Positions 1 through 11,965 of a stretch of DNA of 64,000 nucleotides are shown here, in pieces. The notes below the pieces were generated by a model. The model saw only the letters and a list, made by a program, of their open reading frames with translations. It was not told the DNA's origin and made no database searches. Source of the DNA: Drosophila persimilis (taxonomy: Eukaryota > Arthropoda > Insecta > Diptera > Drosophilidae); the NCBI RefSeq assembly GCF_003286085.1, contig NW_020825294.1, positions 13,724,501-13,788,500 of the forward strand, in the 5' to 3' direction. Position 1 is the stretch's first letter. The number at the start of each line of letters is the position of its first letter. The position numbers and the translations under genes are program-made.

Positions 1-403
1 CATCCCACCAGGAGTGAGGCACCCTCGGGCCGAAAAGCCAAGTGAGTCGAGTGAGAGCGAACGCGTCAGGCGCCTGACTGAGAGGTGAATTTGGGCCACG
101 TGCCAAGAATCGCTAGCCCCAGTCAGTTGAGCCGGCGGTGCCACGCTTGGCGACGCCGTGGGTGGCCCAGGGAGCGACGCGCTCATCGGACCACAGAGGA
201 GAACCAAGAGGAGAACCAGCGCCGGAGTCGGAATAGCGTAAGATAGACTTAAGATACCAATAAAGCATTTTAACATACCAGTACAAGACCCAACCCGTGC
301 CTTCTTACTTGTCGTCGGGGCAACATACAAATATTGTTGCAGCGAGCTTATCGACCGCTGAGCCAGCCCAGCTGCATCAGACGGAGAAGAACGGTTCGTT
401 ACA
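1..403 (+). mobile_element. 3' part of an LTR from an unassigned LTR retrotransposon
   Basis: A GC-rich stretch with an AATAAA polyadenylation signal at 259-264 ends in a typical LTR terminus (gttaca, to 403). It is followed abruptly by AT-rich DNA. No coding sequence is seen, so this is read as a solo or truncated LTR whose left end is outside the window. The family was not recognised. The alternative is an unrelated polyadenylated 3' UTR. Confidence 0.4.
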
Positions 404-739
404 GCTCGGAGAAAAATTTGACATAAGTAAAAATTATGATCTTTGAAATTAATTTAAATTGGAAGGAGTAATTTAAATAAATTCATTTTTAATTTTTAAT
501 GTCTGTTATGCTTTCAATTCGCATTTTTGCTTAGAGCGAGGCTGGAGAGTGTGACAGAGTCATCTCAGCCGAGTGTGGCGCGGTGATGTTGGATTTGAGA
601 GAGCGAGATCAAAAAGAAATGGCGGAAGGAGAGCAATTGAATGGGGCAATACTGTGTCGGGTAGTGCGTGAGCTGACAGAGGCTTACACAAGAAGCCCCG
701 TCCATCGGCCTCTGACATATATATCATATATATATACCG
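404..739. other. Unassigned spacer
   Basis: AT-rich to about 530, then a purine-rich stretch with a short open frame (583-855) that runs into the LOA-like relic. A short palindromic AT run (tatatatcatatatatata) lies near 717-736. No recognised feature. Confidence 0.4.
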
Positions 740-1872
740 ACGATTTGCTTGTGATGACGCCTCGTATAAGTAGCTCACAATCTTGCCATCCCTACACGTT
801 ACCTACCCACAGTCACGAAAGAAGATCTCAGGGACTTGGTATTCCCCTTTTGTAATGATGGCTTACCCGAGCAACGTAGATCTCTGCCCGGGTTGACCCT
901 TCCCCTTCTCTACATCTCGTGGGAAAAATATGGGAAACAAGCATTCCGGCCCAAATTCCAAAGCCGGAGATACGGCTGAAATGTATCTTCAGGAAGATAC
1001 TGGCATTGTGGACAATACCAGAGGCAAGTCATTATCCGCAAAAGCGGGAAAAGGCTGACACTCAACTCCAAAAGACTTAAGACCAATAAGTCTATCTTTT
1101 ATCCCTCACAAAACTCTTGAGAGACTTATTAGGCGACAACTGAGGACAATTATAGATCTTCAGATGCTGTCATGCACACAACAAGCCTGCCGAAAAGGAA
1201 AATCTACGGAAACGGTACTTTATGAAGTAATCTCAGTGGTAGAGAAATCTCTGCGTCCCAAAAAATACTCTTTAATAGCTTTTCTCGATATCGAGGGGGC
1301 CTTCAAAAACATCGTACCGGGTGCCATTACGGAACCGTTACTTGGTTATGCTCATTGATCAATTGCTCAATTTCCAGTCTCGTCTTCTATGGAACATATC
1401 AGTCAGCAAAACTCTATGTGACCTGGAAGGGTCACAAAGTTTTGGCCCACGCGGACGACGTTGAAATTATCTTCTCGGGGAAATACCCTCAAGCACTCTG
1501 CGACTTAATGACCGCAAAGCTGCGTGAGCTTCCATCAGAAGGGACAGAATCGAAATCCCTCGTAAACGGAACTGTTGTTATTCACAAATAAATTCATGGT
1601 TTCGGCTCTCAGGCCCCCATATAGAAAATCGAAGAAGGAAACGACAGCCCTCTCCACCTGCAATAGTCCCATTGGCTTAAAATGGGGCAAGAACCCATTC
1701 GATATATTTAGCAATAGTTAAACCAAAACTCCTCTCCGCGATCACGAAAAATAATTGGGCAATCTGCAGCAGTGGAGCTCTCCGCACCATCCCAAATGAT
1801 TCGCTAAATTCCATCATATGCCTACAAACCCTTGATCTTGCACGAAAAAAAGAGGAAGTGTAATCCCTCACA
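740..1872 (+). mobile_element. Degenerate LOA-like non-LTR retrotransposon (5' UTR piece joined to RT piece)
   Basis: Bases 740-950 match the 5' region of the LOA-like element at 35120-35430 (shared blocks around the tandem ctacc...tacccac motif and the ctctgcccgg block). From about 990 it jumps into reverse transcriptase: the peptide RKGKSTETVLYEVI at 1190-1230 and the block YSLIAFLDIEGAFKN are close to the intact RT at 40411-41889. An ADD-type remnant of the catalytic motif is visible near 1450-1470 (HADDVEIIFSGKY). ORF1 and the endonuclease are missing and the frame is broken several times. It is a dead, internally deleted copy. Confidence 0.75.
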
Positions 1873-2374
1873 GAGACGGCTGGCTAGAGGGCCAGGCGCA
1901 GATGGGGTCACAAACATTTTGATAAAAACATTTTACATAATAATATTGCGGATTTGTGTTGAGATGAAATAATTCTATTGATGTCGACTTGAAAGATCCA
2001 ACTGAAGTATTAGCCAATACGATTGTTTATTTACTCATTCCAACTTGTAAAAAATTCACAATTCAGACCAAATCGATTTTAATCTTAATCTTTCTTTCAC
2101 ATGTTTCGAAAATTCACCCCGTTCTCCCAAGATGGTCTCTGTATAAAGTTAATAAAGTAAAAACTACACTGAGGCAGAGGTAGCAAGATGTTGATAAAGA
2201 TAAAATGTGGATATTGCAGGATTGTTCAAACTGCTGGAACTTAGCCGCTTAACCATAGATTTTTAAATCGATACCTTAAGTTCCTTAAAGCTAGATGTGT
2301 CATAATTAAGTTATATGAAACTTACCTCAAAAAATGTCGGTTTGGTACCAGGAAAAAAAACTACAATTACAAAC
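1873..2374. other. Intron or flank downstream of the zinc-finger exon
   Basis: AT-rich and without a recognised repeat. The last zinc-finger exon ends at 2375 with a GT donor, so this should be intron of the minus-strand PRDM-like gene if the gene continues to the left. No second C2H2 finger exon was found here on reading the minus strand. Confidence 0.45.
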
Positions 2375-2509
2375 CTGTATGTGTCCTCATATGTCTTTTT
2401 AAAAGACTCGGTCGATCGAAGGACTTATTACAAACGTCACAGGGTAACAGAGACCGCTCATTTCTCATAGCTCGTCTTTTTGGTGTCGTATATATGTAAT
2501 TATTTATAG
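2375..2509 (-). CDS. PRDM-like gene, exon with C2H2 zinc finger (partial gene)
   Basis: The 135-bp minus-strand exon has an acceptor (tttttag) just above 2509 and a GT donor (GTTTGT) below 2375. It encodes a classic C2H2 finger: Cys-x2-Cys in PCDVCNKSF, then His-x3-His in KRHMRTHTG, the start of a Kruppel-type TG linker. The finger would bind DNA in the nucleus. The exon begins with two bases that complete a codon with the single base left by the exon at 2584-2691, so the phases agree. The same acceptor phase also fits the exon at 3040, allowing exon skipping. Further fingers are expected beyond the donor but are not visible before the window edge. If the donor were not used, the frame would stop two codons later. 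Confidence 0.8.
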
Positions 2510-2583
2510 CTAAAAAGGAATCATTTTCAAAAGAAATTAGCCTAATTGATCATTCGTAGATTGAATAAACTGTAACCTAATAC

Positions 2584-2691
2584 CTGAATAATTGCCCAAA
2601 ATTGTCTTATGTTCGTCTTCACTTGCTGGAGGAGAAAGCGGTAAATTTGGTAATCTATACATTAATGATAATGATAAATCCAGTGGAGTGT
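2584..2691 (-). CDS. PRDM-like gene, exon with PLDLS motif
   Basis: This is a 108-bp minus-strand exon (exactly 36 codons, entered and left in phase 1). The acceptor is ctttttag above 2691 and the donor is CAG|GTATTAGG below 2584. The peptide opens with DTPLDLSLSL. PLDLS is the textbook docking motif for the corepressor CtBP and is found in several PRDM proteins (for example the PRDM3/PRDM16 group). It is followed by a Ser/Pro/Glu-rich linker. Seen: frame, splice signals, motif. Inferred: CtBP recruitment and a repressor role. It sits between the PR/SET exon and the zinc-finger exon, as expected for this family. Confidence 0.75.
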
Positions 2692-3039
2692 CTAAAAAGA
2701 AATTATATTATAAAGTTTGAATAGGACATGCAAATTCGACACACTTTATTTCACTGTGCGACTAAATTTACAATTTTGAATGTACTTTACAAAATTAAAT
2801 TGTGGGCCAATATTTCATGCCGATACTTAAAGTTTGAAATATTCTCAAAAACTCTTTTTTATAAATTAAAAAACCGCATTATGGTGGAAAACTCTAATTA
2901 TGTGATAATGAGATTTACTCAACCTTGCCTACATCCTAATTTTTGTTTCGTGAAAAGTATAAAATCACTGTCGCACAGTGTTATTATTGTTGCTATAGAC
3001 GATAAATGAAGATTAGTATTATTTTTTAATCTTGCCTAC
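2692..3039 (-). other. 348-bp intron of the PRDM-like gene
   Basis: AT-rich sequence between the donor at 3039-3038 (GTAGGC) and the acceptor at 2693-2692. An open frame on the plus strand (2728-3009) is low-complexity and is not considered coding. Confidence 0.65.
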
Positions 3040-3322
3040 CTTTTACAAAGGATTCCATTGCTTTTCTATACAATATTGAGTGTAAATGTGTAACAATACT
3101 CTGTTCCGGCCGTTCTGGCAAATAGTATACCACCAATTCTTGATGTATCATAATTGCTTTAACTACCTCATACATAGGATCGCCCTTGACCTTTGTGCAG
3201 ATAAGATTTACGTTGGAATCATATGAAGAGGAAACTGTAAGGAATCTTATCCAGTTACAGTGATGTACTCGTTTTCCGTATTTGTATGAAACTTCATCAT
3301 ATAACCCAAATTTATATCGAGA
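3040..3322 (-). CDS. PRDM-like gene, second half of the PR/SET domain
   Basis: This 283-bp minus-strand exon has acceptor tttgtttcag above 3322 and donor G|GTAGGC below 3040. Its peptide fits the C-terminal half of a PR/SET domain: HCNWIRFL corresponds to the conserved NWxRFV block, a strand leads to NLICTK, and ELVVYYLPERPE corresponds to the ELLVWY end of the domain. PR domains are SET-related; some methylate histones and others only bind partners. The acceptor joins in phase 0 to the exon at 14694-14937 across an 11.4-kb intron. The frame has no stop. The YYLP ending resembles a subset of PRDM proteins; hamlet or another fly PRDM are candidates, but I do not assign a symbol. Confidence 0.82.
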
Positions 3323-5042
3323 CTGAAACAAAAATGAATGAATTAGTTATGTTATGTGATGAATATTATGGATTAAGATGATCAGAATTAATCAACTTGG
3401 TTAATTAACTTAACTTAGAACTCTTGTATTAGCAACTCACGGAAATTAAACTTTAATAAGAATTCATTTTCACTTCCATATAGGATTTTGTTTAAATATT
3501 TAGAGCTAATAATGTTATTTTCTTATTTTATACTACTTTCCTCCTTTTACTTTGCCCCCACATGCCAGCTTTTTATCAGTCATCGGAAACTCGACATTTT
3601 GAGGGGTGATTAGTAATCAATTTAGCAATTTATATATTTAATATATACATTTATATGAAATAAATTTAAAATTTAATAAATATTAAGTCAGCCAATACGG
3701 TATTCAACGTATTAAAAATATATATATTATTGTTTATTATTTATTATTCAAATGGTTTTTATAATCTTAAGAATATTTAGATTTTCGAAAATCGGAAGCA
3801 ATTTGACACGATTTGTCAAGCCGCTACTTTTTGCGATTTCCGTTAACCATAGCTGATTGACTTTATTATTTTTTTTTGATTCACTTTTTCTAGTTATTTA
3901 AATTTAATTTATTTTAATGGTAACCTTTTTTAAATATTACACCTAGTTTTAAAGATCTTTTGGAATATTAAATGGCGATTGAATGAAACTGTCAATAGTC
4001 CAGAATATTCTGGAAAATATGATGCTGTCAAACGCAAAACATAAATTTTTTGAATGTTTGCAGTACCAAAACTGCCAAAATTTTAGAAAATCAATCGAAA
4101 CGGATCTGTAATTTGTACCCAAAGTATCTCTGCGTCAGTGTAAGTAGCTCTGATTTTCCTCGGAATACGATCGTGTGAATACCTAATATTAAAAAAAAAA
4201 TTTTTTTTTATAAACAGTAATTGACAACACGATCAACATAGAAAGAAATTTATTTTTTACCGAAACGTACCAAAAGATATACGAGTCTATATAGTATGTA
4301 TGTAAAAAATTTTGGTATTAAACCAGAACATTATGTAAAATGTTTTTTTTATGGGAGTGTATATGTAGAGAAAAAAGAGATTCATGGCTCCGAATATTTA
4401 TTTTTTGCATTCGAATCGATTAGGATTGGGAAACATATTAAAGGGTTAATTCGAAAAACATCTGGTCACAACTGAAAGTGTTGTCTTTAGATGAAATACC
4501 GCCCCTGAAACGCTAAATAGAATACAAATGATTTAAGGTATAACATTAACATATGTACATACTTTATGTAGATACATTTAATACTTACTGAAAAGACTTT
4601 TATCCAAAAACTGCAGTTCAATCGAGGTCTCAGAGATGATCATACAAAATCCATCCCTTTTTATTAAATGCTATAACTCTGGTATTTATATCACAAGTTC
4701 AAACTTAAAGAAAACTTTGTTTAATTAAAAAAAACCTAAAAGAATACATTCTTTATTGATTATGTACATATGTACACTCCGCGTAATGTACACTTTAGGC
4801 ACCAATATTTCCGGCACAAGCCAAATAAAACGGTTAATTTGAATTTTCCTCAAATCTCTATTTAATTTAGCATAAATTAAAAAAAAAATAATATCAACAT
4901 TCATCAAAGTAGATTGAGGAAAACACGCACACATTATTTTAAGCCACTGCTTTGACCCTTCCGCCACTCTAGTCGGTCACAAAAAATGTGCCAAGAGCAT
5001 TGTAAAAAATGTTTGTGCCTTTATGACATCAGTGCATAAGTA

Positions 5043-6177
5043 CTAAGCGGATAAATCAAAATCCCTAATGGGGTTATTAAGCTTCGCAAGCTCGGCTTTA
5101 CGAAAGCAGCGGACACGTTCAGGTAGCGTACTCGACCGATCCAATACAGTTGGTCCTATATCTAGCGACACTTCGAAAGTAGGATGGTAGTCTTCTTCAG
5201 GTATAGTGAGCGGAACGGCTCGGGTTAACAGATCCGATACAAACACAGATGAAGCAATCGACCCAAAGAATTTTTCACATGAATGACTTGAGACAGGGAC
5301 TGGTCAAGCAAGCCGTCAACAAAGTCATGTGCTCATAAATTGAAATATCAGAAGAAGGTGGAATATACGATCAGACGAATCAGTTGTACACACAGGAATT
5401 CCATTTCGTGTTGATCTTGAAGTCCACTGCAATCTGAACCCCTCCAGCACGTCGAGACGAACGGTCCTTCTTAAGTTGTGTACCGTCCTGCCAAAACCTC
5501 GGAAACAATATAAACAAAATAACGTGGGAAGCAAATGCAACACTATCCCGGAAAAGAATGCTGAGCTTACTAAGTAAGCCTCTAACACTCTGGTAGGTTA
5601 CTAAAAGAGAAGTTAGTTTTGATGGCCCATTGGGATGATTTGTAAGAGTTGTGAGGGGCCTATTCTTCTTCTTAGACTGAACTCTTTCACATCAAACGCT
5701 CTGGCCAAAATTTGGCAAAACAAATGGTGTCAAAGTGAGTTGGGGAGAAACCTTTTTTTAATTGAAGTTATCTCCCTGGCATAAGAGAAATTAAACTTCT
5801 CCACCTTTAATCCAACGGCTTTTATATTGCTTTGTATAAAAGCGGAAAGTCCATTTACTGGTGGGATCGGAATTTACGGGACAGTTAGTGAGCTTGCGGA
5901 CCCCACGGACACAGACGCTATAAAAGTTATGGCGATGAATTCGGTTACCGAATCTGCATCGCCAGCAGCTGTCATTGCCCTTGGGGTGGAAAGCGAAATC
6001 AACTGCTGCACAGGTGCTACGCTGTCGAAAATGATTATATAGTGGGAAGCACACATTTTTTTCTTTCCCATGTATTGGACCAATACCTGAATATATCACA
6101 CAGGACGTTTCCACCATCATGTTTAACGATTTACATAGAGTACCCCGGGTCGTGGGGAGTATTCTTAAAGTGTCCAA
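5043..6177 (-). mobile_element. Jockey-like non-LTR element, endonuclease region relic
   Basis: Minus-strand pieces read like the C-terminal part of an APE-type endonuclease and the linker before RT in jockey-clade elements (SLDIGPTVLDRSSTLPERV and FRKAELAKLNNPIRDFD near 5043-5246). They continue with frame changes to 6177. Stops and frameshifts are frequent. Family placement comes from recalled similarity to Helena/BS-type elements and was not searched. Confidence 0.5.
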
Positions 6178-6293
6178 TATGTGCTTTCCCCTAAAATGCG
6201 ATCAAATTAGTCTCATCTGACTACAAAACATTTTTTCCAATTTTGTTGTTAAAAATGTACCTTAATTTAATCGTATAATACACGAACATTAAT

Positions 6294-6888
6294 TTTTATA
6301 CCCGATACTCAAAATGAGTATAGGGGTATCTTCGATTTGTGGTGAAAGTGGATGTGTGTTACGTCCAGAAGGAAGCGTTTCCGACCCCATAAATTATATA
6401 TATTCTTCATCAGCATCAATATCTGACTCGATTGAGCCATGTTTGTCTGTCCGTCTGTCCGTCCCTATGAGCGCCTAGTGCTCAAAGATTATAAGAGCTA
6501 GAGCAACGATCCGGACTTCTGTGATATGATTTACAAATGTATTTCAAAGAGCGAAAATCTGAGGCATCCACAATTTTAAATTTGCAAAAAGTGAGCGCCT
6601 AGATCTCAGAGACTATAAGAGCTAGAGCAACCCAATTTGACATCCACACTCCCGTCATACCGAACCTGCACTCCTCTCCGCCCCCGCAAAAGACGAAAAT
6701 GTGTGGCATCCACAGATCCCAGAGCCTATTAAGAATAGAGCAACAAAATTTGGTATCTACACTCCTGTTTGATCTCACTGCTACATGTGCATTTCCAAAT
6801 TTCGCCCCATCCCCTTCCGCCCCTACAAAGTACGGAAATCTGTGTCATCCACAATATTAAAGATACGAGAAAACTAAAAACGCACAAT
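6294..6888 (+). repeat. DINE-1/INE-1-like repeat, 5' part
   Basis: It starts with the shared terminus tatacccgatactcaaaatg, runs through the gtccgtctgtccgtcc block (about 6448-6465) and the tandem 'ctataagagctagagcaac' blocks, and stops at 6888 where a jockey-like RT begins. The missing 3' part resumes at 8166-8398, so the jockey element split this copy. Confidence 0.75.
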
Positions 6889-8165
6889 CAAACTACCGTT
6901 GTATCTCCAATTTATCTGCCATTTTTAAACTCTTCGAAAATATTATTACTTCTCAGCTTCAATACTTTTGTAGTTCCCTGTTATTATAATCACAGTACGG
7001 ATTTGTAAGACGTCGGTAAATTTCGTCTAACCTCCTTGAATTTTCCTCCTATGTAACTGCCGGATTTGCAAAGCAATGTCAAACTGACGCAGTTTATACT
7101 GATTTTAGTAAAGTTTTTGACTCAGTTAATCACAATCTCCTCATCCACAAACTATCTCTATTAGGATTTCCGACTAAACTTCTTCTCTGGACTAATGCGT
7201 ACCTTAGCAACCGTTCTCAGCGCGTCTGCTTCCAATCTTCTCTTTCTAAACTATCTCTCTTTCTATCCATCTCGGTCCCTTAATATTAAACCAATTTATC
7301 AATGATCTTCCCCAAGCTTTACCTAATTCAAGAGTCCTAATGTATGCTGATGATGTCTAGCTATATTTTTGCTACAGCGATCCGGTGACCCCGTTATTTC
7401 TTCAATCGGATCTCGACGCTCTCAACAATTGATGTATTATTAACGCTCTTCCTCTTAAAAAATGTAACGTCATGACCTTCCATCGCAACAAGTCTTTCCT
7501 TTTTGACTTCACAATTAATAAAGTCAAAGGAGTCCTTGGGTTTATCAAAATATGGTCGAAGGAATTTTCTGACCCCAATACCACTACCACGTTTCTCTGG
7601 TCCGGCCTATCTTGGAATATGATTCCTGTATCTGGTCTCCTCATTACCAAAAATATCAAGATATGCTTGAGTCCGTTCAAAAACAATTCCTTCTCATTGC
7701 GCTGTGCGGTCTTAATTGGGACCCCTCTCATCATCTTCCTTCTTATGAGATTACGCTGCGTCTCATTAACTTGCACTCTCTTGAAAGCCGCAGGACTTGT
7801 CATCGAATTCTCTTTCTCCACAAACTTCTCCTAGGCGAGGTTGAATCCTCGGCTCTCATTAGCCTTATTAGTATTGCTGTCCCATTCCGCATCCCATAGG
7901 CACTACTTTCCTCTTCGTCTTCCTCTTTGTCCTTCAAACTACTATGATCATGAATCTTTCCGTAGCCTTTGCCGCAATTACAATACATTTTTTCCTTTGA
8001 TACTTGCGCTTCCAGAGTAAAATCTTCCATAACGAATAATTTAAGTGAACTTTCTTCTGCCTTGTATTGTGTCACCGTACTTTCCAGTAGCAGATAATTT
8101 TATGATTAGTACATTTATATTTTTACACAGTTTAACAGTCCATAGTTGAACACTAAACATTAAAC
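6889..8165 (+). mobile_element. Jockey-like non-LTR retrotransposon, RT fragment inserted in a DINE-like repeat
   Basis: Translation in shifting frames gives RT blocks: the DFSKVFDSVNHNLL motif near 7100-7140, SNRSQRVCFQSS near 7205-7240, INDLPQALP near 7295-7320, and the catalytic-type MYADDV near 7340-7355. A thumb-like and C-terminal region follows to about 7900 (YGSCIW-type remnants near 7615-7650, FLHKLLLGEVESSALISLIS near 7820-7875). The endonuclease is absent, so this is a 5'-truncated copy. Numerous stops and frameshifts make it inactive. It interrupts the DINE-like repeat between 6888 and 8166. Confidence 0.7.
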
Positions 8166-8398
8166 ATAGAGAATGACCATATCTACCAGTTTGCCGAATC
8201 TGAATCAGATCGGATCATTTTTATAGCCAAAAGTAACAAATCAATTTGCAGTGGCTACGCAGTGCCCGACGACATGTTCAGGCACGTTTTCTCTCTCCCG
8301 CACGCACACATTGTGGCTCAATGTAGCCATACGTATGTATCGGGTATGAATGTAGAGTTGCGGTCGCAGCAGCAACTCACAACGTTCCCCGTGTTAAT
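8166..8398 (+). repeat. DINE-1/INE-1-like repeat, 3' part (continuation of 6294-6888)
   Basis: It resumes in register with 'tagagaatgaccatatctacc' and ends in the subterminal hairpin sequence gagttgcgg...gcagcaactc and the terminal cacaacgttcccc, as in the other copies. Confidence 0.7.
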
Positions 8399-8639
8399 GC
8401 GAAACATTAGCTCAATTTAATTTGTTTTCTTTTTTTTCTATTTATCATTATAATCTTTCAATTTTAAAATTTAGTCGGAATATTTTGGTTTTGTTTTTAT
8501 TTGTTTGTTTTCACATTTAATTTATTTTGTTTTTATATATATTTTTATTTTTATGCGTTTATCTAGGTGCTTAGAGTTATCTGACCTTTTCAGTCTATAT
8601 ACATAACGAGCTACATAACATATATCGTTAGAAAACACC

Positions 8640-8830
8640 AACTGTGATTTTGCCTTTGCTTACTAAAGCCATTTGTGTAGCAAAAAACTTATATTCCCTA
8701 TCACCTTACGGATAGGGCCATGCACTGGCCAACTCAATGCACTGTTGAAGACGAGACCTAGGGTATTTACTTTATTGACGTATTCAATAGTTACGTTGTC
8801 GAGCTTAAGCTTTTTAAATGCAGACGTGTC
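8640..8830 (-). mobile_element. Short jockey-clade RT fragment
   Basis: The minus-strand peptide LKLDNVTIEYVNKVNTLGL followed by VFNSALSW matches the 'VDKVNNLGVxFNSxLSW' block after the RT catalytic core in jockey/I-type elements. It stops within about 60 codons. A relic only. Confidence 0.5.
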
Positions 8831-8954
8831 TTAAGTTTATTTTTATATATTACTACACATTTTAAGTTTACTGGAATGCAAAAAATATTTTTTTTACGCT
8901 TTTGATCCCATAAATTATGTAAAAAAAAAATACCAGATTTAAAAATATATTCAA

Positions 8955-10348
8955 AATTAAAAACTTGCTTGCAATTGTAAAGCCCACTCCTGCTCGGACC
9001 ACAGGTACGTGGCAACTGTATTCTCCTACTCATTACCGAAGCCAGTTAGATTCCGGAACCTCAGGCGGACAAACTGGACTCGGTAGTCTGACTACCTCTG
9101 TCGTGTTCTTCCTGAGTCCCCACCTGAGTAGAAGTTTTCCAGGAACGCCACGACTCGTCTTGTTAAGATCTTCATCGACGCCGAATCCGAAACTGGGGCT
9201 GAAAGTCAACCCGTCTATAACGGAAATTTTTACTAAGAAGTCCAAGGTTCCGGTACTGAATCCCCCAAAACTCTGTGTGGAAGCGCTAGCCTTTAGCAAC
9301 AATGCCAAGTATTTTGGCCTAATCCGATTGGAAACTGAGCATAGAGGATGGAGGAAAGAAGGCCACACTGGCCCTTTACACATTCAGGAAAGCAATCGGA
9401 CTAAAATGCGGAATGCGGACCCCGTATATAGTTCGGTGACTATACAGCCCTAATGTACTTGTCTCAACAGACTCAGTAGAGTTTAACGCATGGCAGAGCT
9501 ATGCATAGCTGGCGGGCTACGCACTACACCAGGGGAAGCCCTGGATACCGTGCTGCAACTCCTCCCCGTAGATCTCATGGGAAAGAAGGTGGCAACACTT
9601 TTTGCCCTTAGAATGAGATAAGCCAAACTTTGGAAAGCATCCGTGATTGGGCACTCGGGAATCCCGATGAGACTCCCGCAATTACCAGAGAGGACAGATT
9701 ACTGTATCCCTAGTGATCACCTCTTGACGCCTTTCCAGGTATCAATCCCACCTAGGGAGGAATGGAAATTGGGCGAACCAGGACCTGCAAGTGCGGTCCA
9801 CTTCTACACTAATGGCTCAAAGTGAGACGGCCGCGTGGGAGGCGGAGTCTACTGTAGCGAGCTGAATCAGGCTCCCGGATCACTGTAATGTGTTCCAAGC
9901 GGAGGTTGTGGCCATCAAGGAGGACATTTCTATCGTCTCCAAAATACTTCTATACACGCACTTACAGTGTGTCTTCTCGGACAGCCAAGCAGCTATTAAA
10001 GCTTTACGCTCGTTATCGTCGAATTAAGCGACTGTAAATGACTGCCGCAGGTCTTTGCACGAAATCTAGTCTTTGCACGAGCTAGCCAGGCAGGGTACTA
10101 CGATTCCTCTTTTATCAGAGAGGGAGCAAGTAGCGATGCCCTTGGCTACATGCAGGCCCTCACGCACGAATTGTTTGATGCAAAATGCAAATGGGAGATG
10201 ACAGCAAACCGTTTCCTGTAAAGTTTCAAGATTGAAATGGACATATCGATCGAAGAAGCGCTCAGCAGAGCTGTATAGACTCAGCAGAGCACAGTGGGAT
10301 TTTTATCTCCCCTTCCCGGCTACCGCCTTAACTTAACCTAACCTAAAG
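8955..10348 (+). mobile_element. LOA-like element relic: RT thumb plus RNase H and 3' end
   Basis: Bases 9180-9300 encode an RT C-terminal block (LGLKVNPS, KKSKVPVLNPPKL), parallel to LGLNPSKTELVLFTKKYKVP in the intact RT at 40411-41889. Bases 9800-9870 encode the start of an RNase H domain (VHFYTNGSK, with DGRVGGGVYCSEL in the next frame). The tail ends in ttaacttaacctaaccta near 10320-10345, the same kind of 3' end as the other LOA-like copies. Frame breaks are frequent. Sequence around 9080-9130 and 9985-10005 is shared with the element at 49874-52442, so it is probably the same family. Confidence 0.7.
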
Positions 10349-10814
10349 CCCTAAATCTATCTAAAAAGGTGGCTTGGTTCATAGTGGAAATATGGTGTTA
10401 GTTGAATCCTATCTGATTCAACTTCCCTAATCTAGTATATATAGTCATTGTCTATGATTCTGCATCGGTTTTACTTAATGGGAGCGGAAGAGCTTCCTTT
10501 TTGGCTGTTACTTTCATATACACTTATCTAAGACGACCCTGCAGTACGGGCCTTCAATGACAGATCTACGGACGCGTCGATGACGACCCCCAATGACATA
10601 GACGACATTTATTGATCTAATAATAAAACAAACTCGAAGTAGTGTATGTACATATTTTCTATAAAGTACTTTTAATTGGCCGCAATTATATAAAAAAAAT
10701 ATCGAAATTCTTGAAATATGTTCGATTTGTAAAACAGTTGTTTCAACAAAAAAAAAAACAATGTTTACCGTATATCAGCCGTGAGCTGGACATTTACTCG
10801 AAACACACAATAAA

Positions 10815-11190
10815 AACGAGGGGTAACGTTGTGAGTTGCTGTTGCGACCGCAACTCTACATTTATACCCGATACATAGTCAGTATGGCTACATTAAATGA
10901 TAAAGAGTGCGTAGTTGTTGCCACAGATTTTCGTCTTTTGTTTGGTCGGAAGGGGGTGGGGCGAAATACTTGTAGCATTGAGCTTCCTACAGTACGCAAA
11001 AACAAAAAAATACACTTGTAACAGTGAAAAATTACAAATAGTTTTAGATCTGTGGATGCCACAGATTTTCGTCCTTTTCGGGGGCGGAAGGGGGTGGGAC
11101 GAAGTTTTAAAAGATACTTGTGCAGGTTCGATATCAGGAATGTGGATACAAAATTTGGTTGCTCTAGCTCATATAGTCTTAGATACACAA
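10815..11190 (-). repeat. DINE-1/INE-1-like repeat, truncated
   Basis: It begins with the inverted 3' terminus (aacgaggggtaacgttgtgag), has the subterminal hairpin near 10832-10857 and two 'gatgccacagattttcgtcctttt' type modules, then stops. Confidence 0.65.
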
Positions 11191-11634
11191 CACATGTTTT
11201 TATTTAAGCAGTGCACTTACCTGATAATAATAGATAATTTAGATGCTTTTTACTAAATCACAGCACTACATTTCGCTTCTTACTTCAACTTGGCTTTAAC
11301 TTTATAAATGTAATGTGAATCCAAATGAGAAGCGAACAAAGCTAAACATAATTCTCAAACATAATTATTTTCCGAAATTTTTCAACTGTAACGAGGGTGA
11401 ACGTTGTAAGCCAACGTCAGTCAATATGTATGTGAACTAATGATTTATGTAATTTTTAGAGTATATTTATTTGTCGTTTAGCATCGCGAATAGCAATCAA
11501 TTACTAATTTTTGGAAAAAAGATTAATAAAAATCGGTCTAACCATTTGGGAGATTTGTATGTATTAGATTTTATTTGTTTCCATTTTTTATTTACATCTC
11601 TCTCCTTTTTTTCTATTCTCACACCAACATCAGA

Positions 11635-11965
11635 CATTGCACGACGAAGAGTGTGTGGGAGCTTTTGGGCAAGGGGGTTACAACCACTGCAATTTCATGT
11701 GTGGCTATTTCTTGGCTATAATGACGATCTGATCTAATTCAGATTTTGCAGATTGGTAGATATGGGCATTTTTCTACGATTATTCGTTTAAGGATTTTTC
11801 GTATCTTCAAAATTGTGGATGCCACAGATTTGTATCCTTTGTGGGGGCGAAATTTTGAAATACACTTCTAATAGTATGCTATGCTATCCCAGAAGACAAG
11901 ATACAACATTTTGTCGCTTTAGCTCTTAATCTCTGAGATCTAGGCGTTCATCAGCACGGGCGTTT
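11635..11965 (-). repeat. DINE-1/INE-1-like repeat, diverged fragment
   Basis: It contains the 'tctgatctaattcagattttgcag', 'ggatgccacag' and 'tttagctcttaatctctgagat' modules of the family in minus orientation, without either terminus. Confidence 0.55.

Noticed and set aside
2325-2372. Second zinc-finger linker just after 2373 on the minus strand (GTKP followed by GAG|GTAAG)
   Set aside because: Only 26 bases separate it from the preceding finger, too short for an intron, and no zinc-finger cysteines follow.
5827-6083. Short overlapping frames on both strands with SVTESAS/AMTAAGDADS peptides
   Set aside because: They mirror each other across a jockey-like relic and show no consistent domain.
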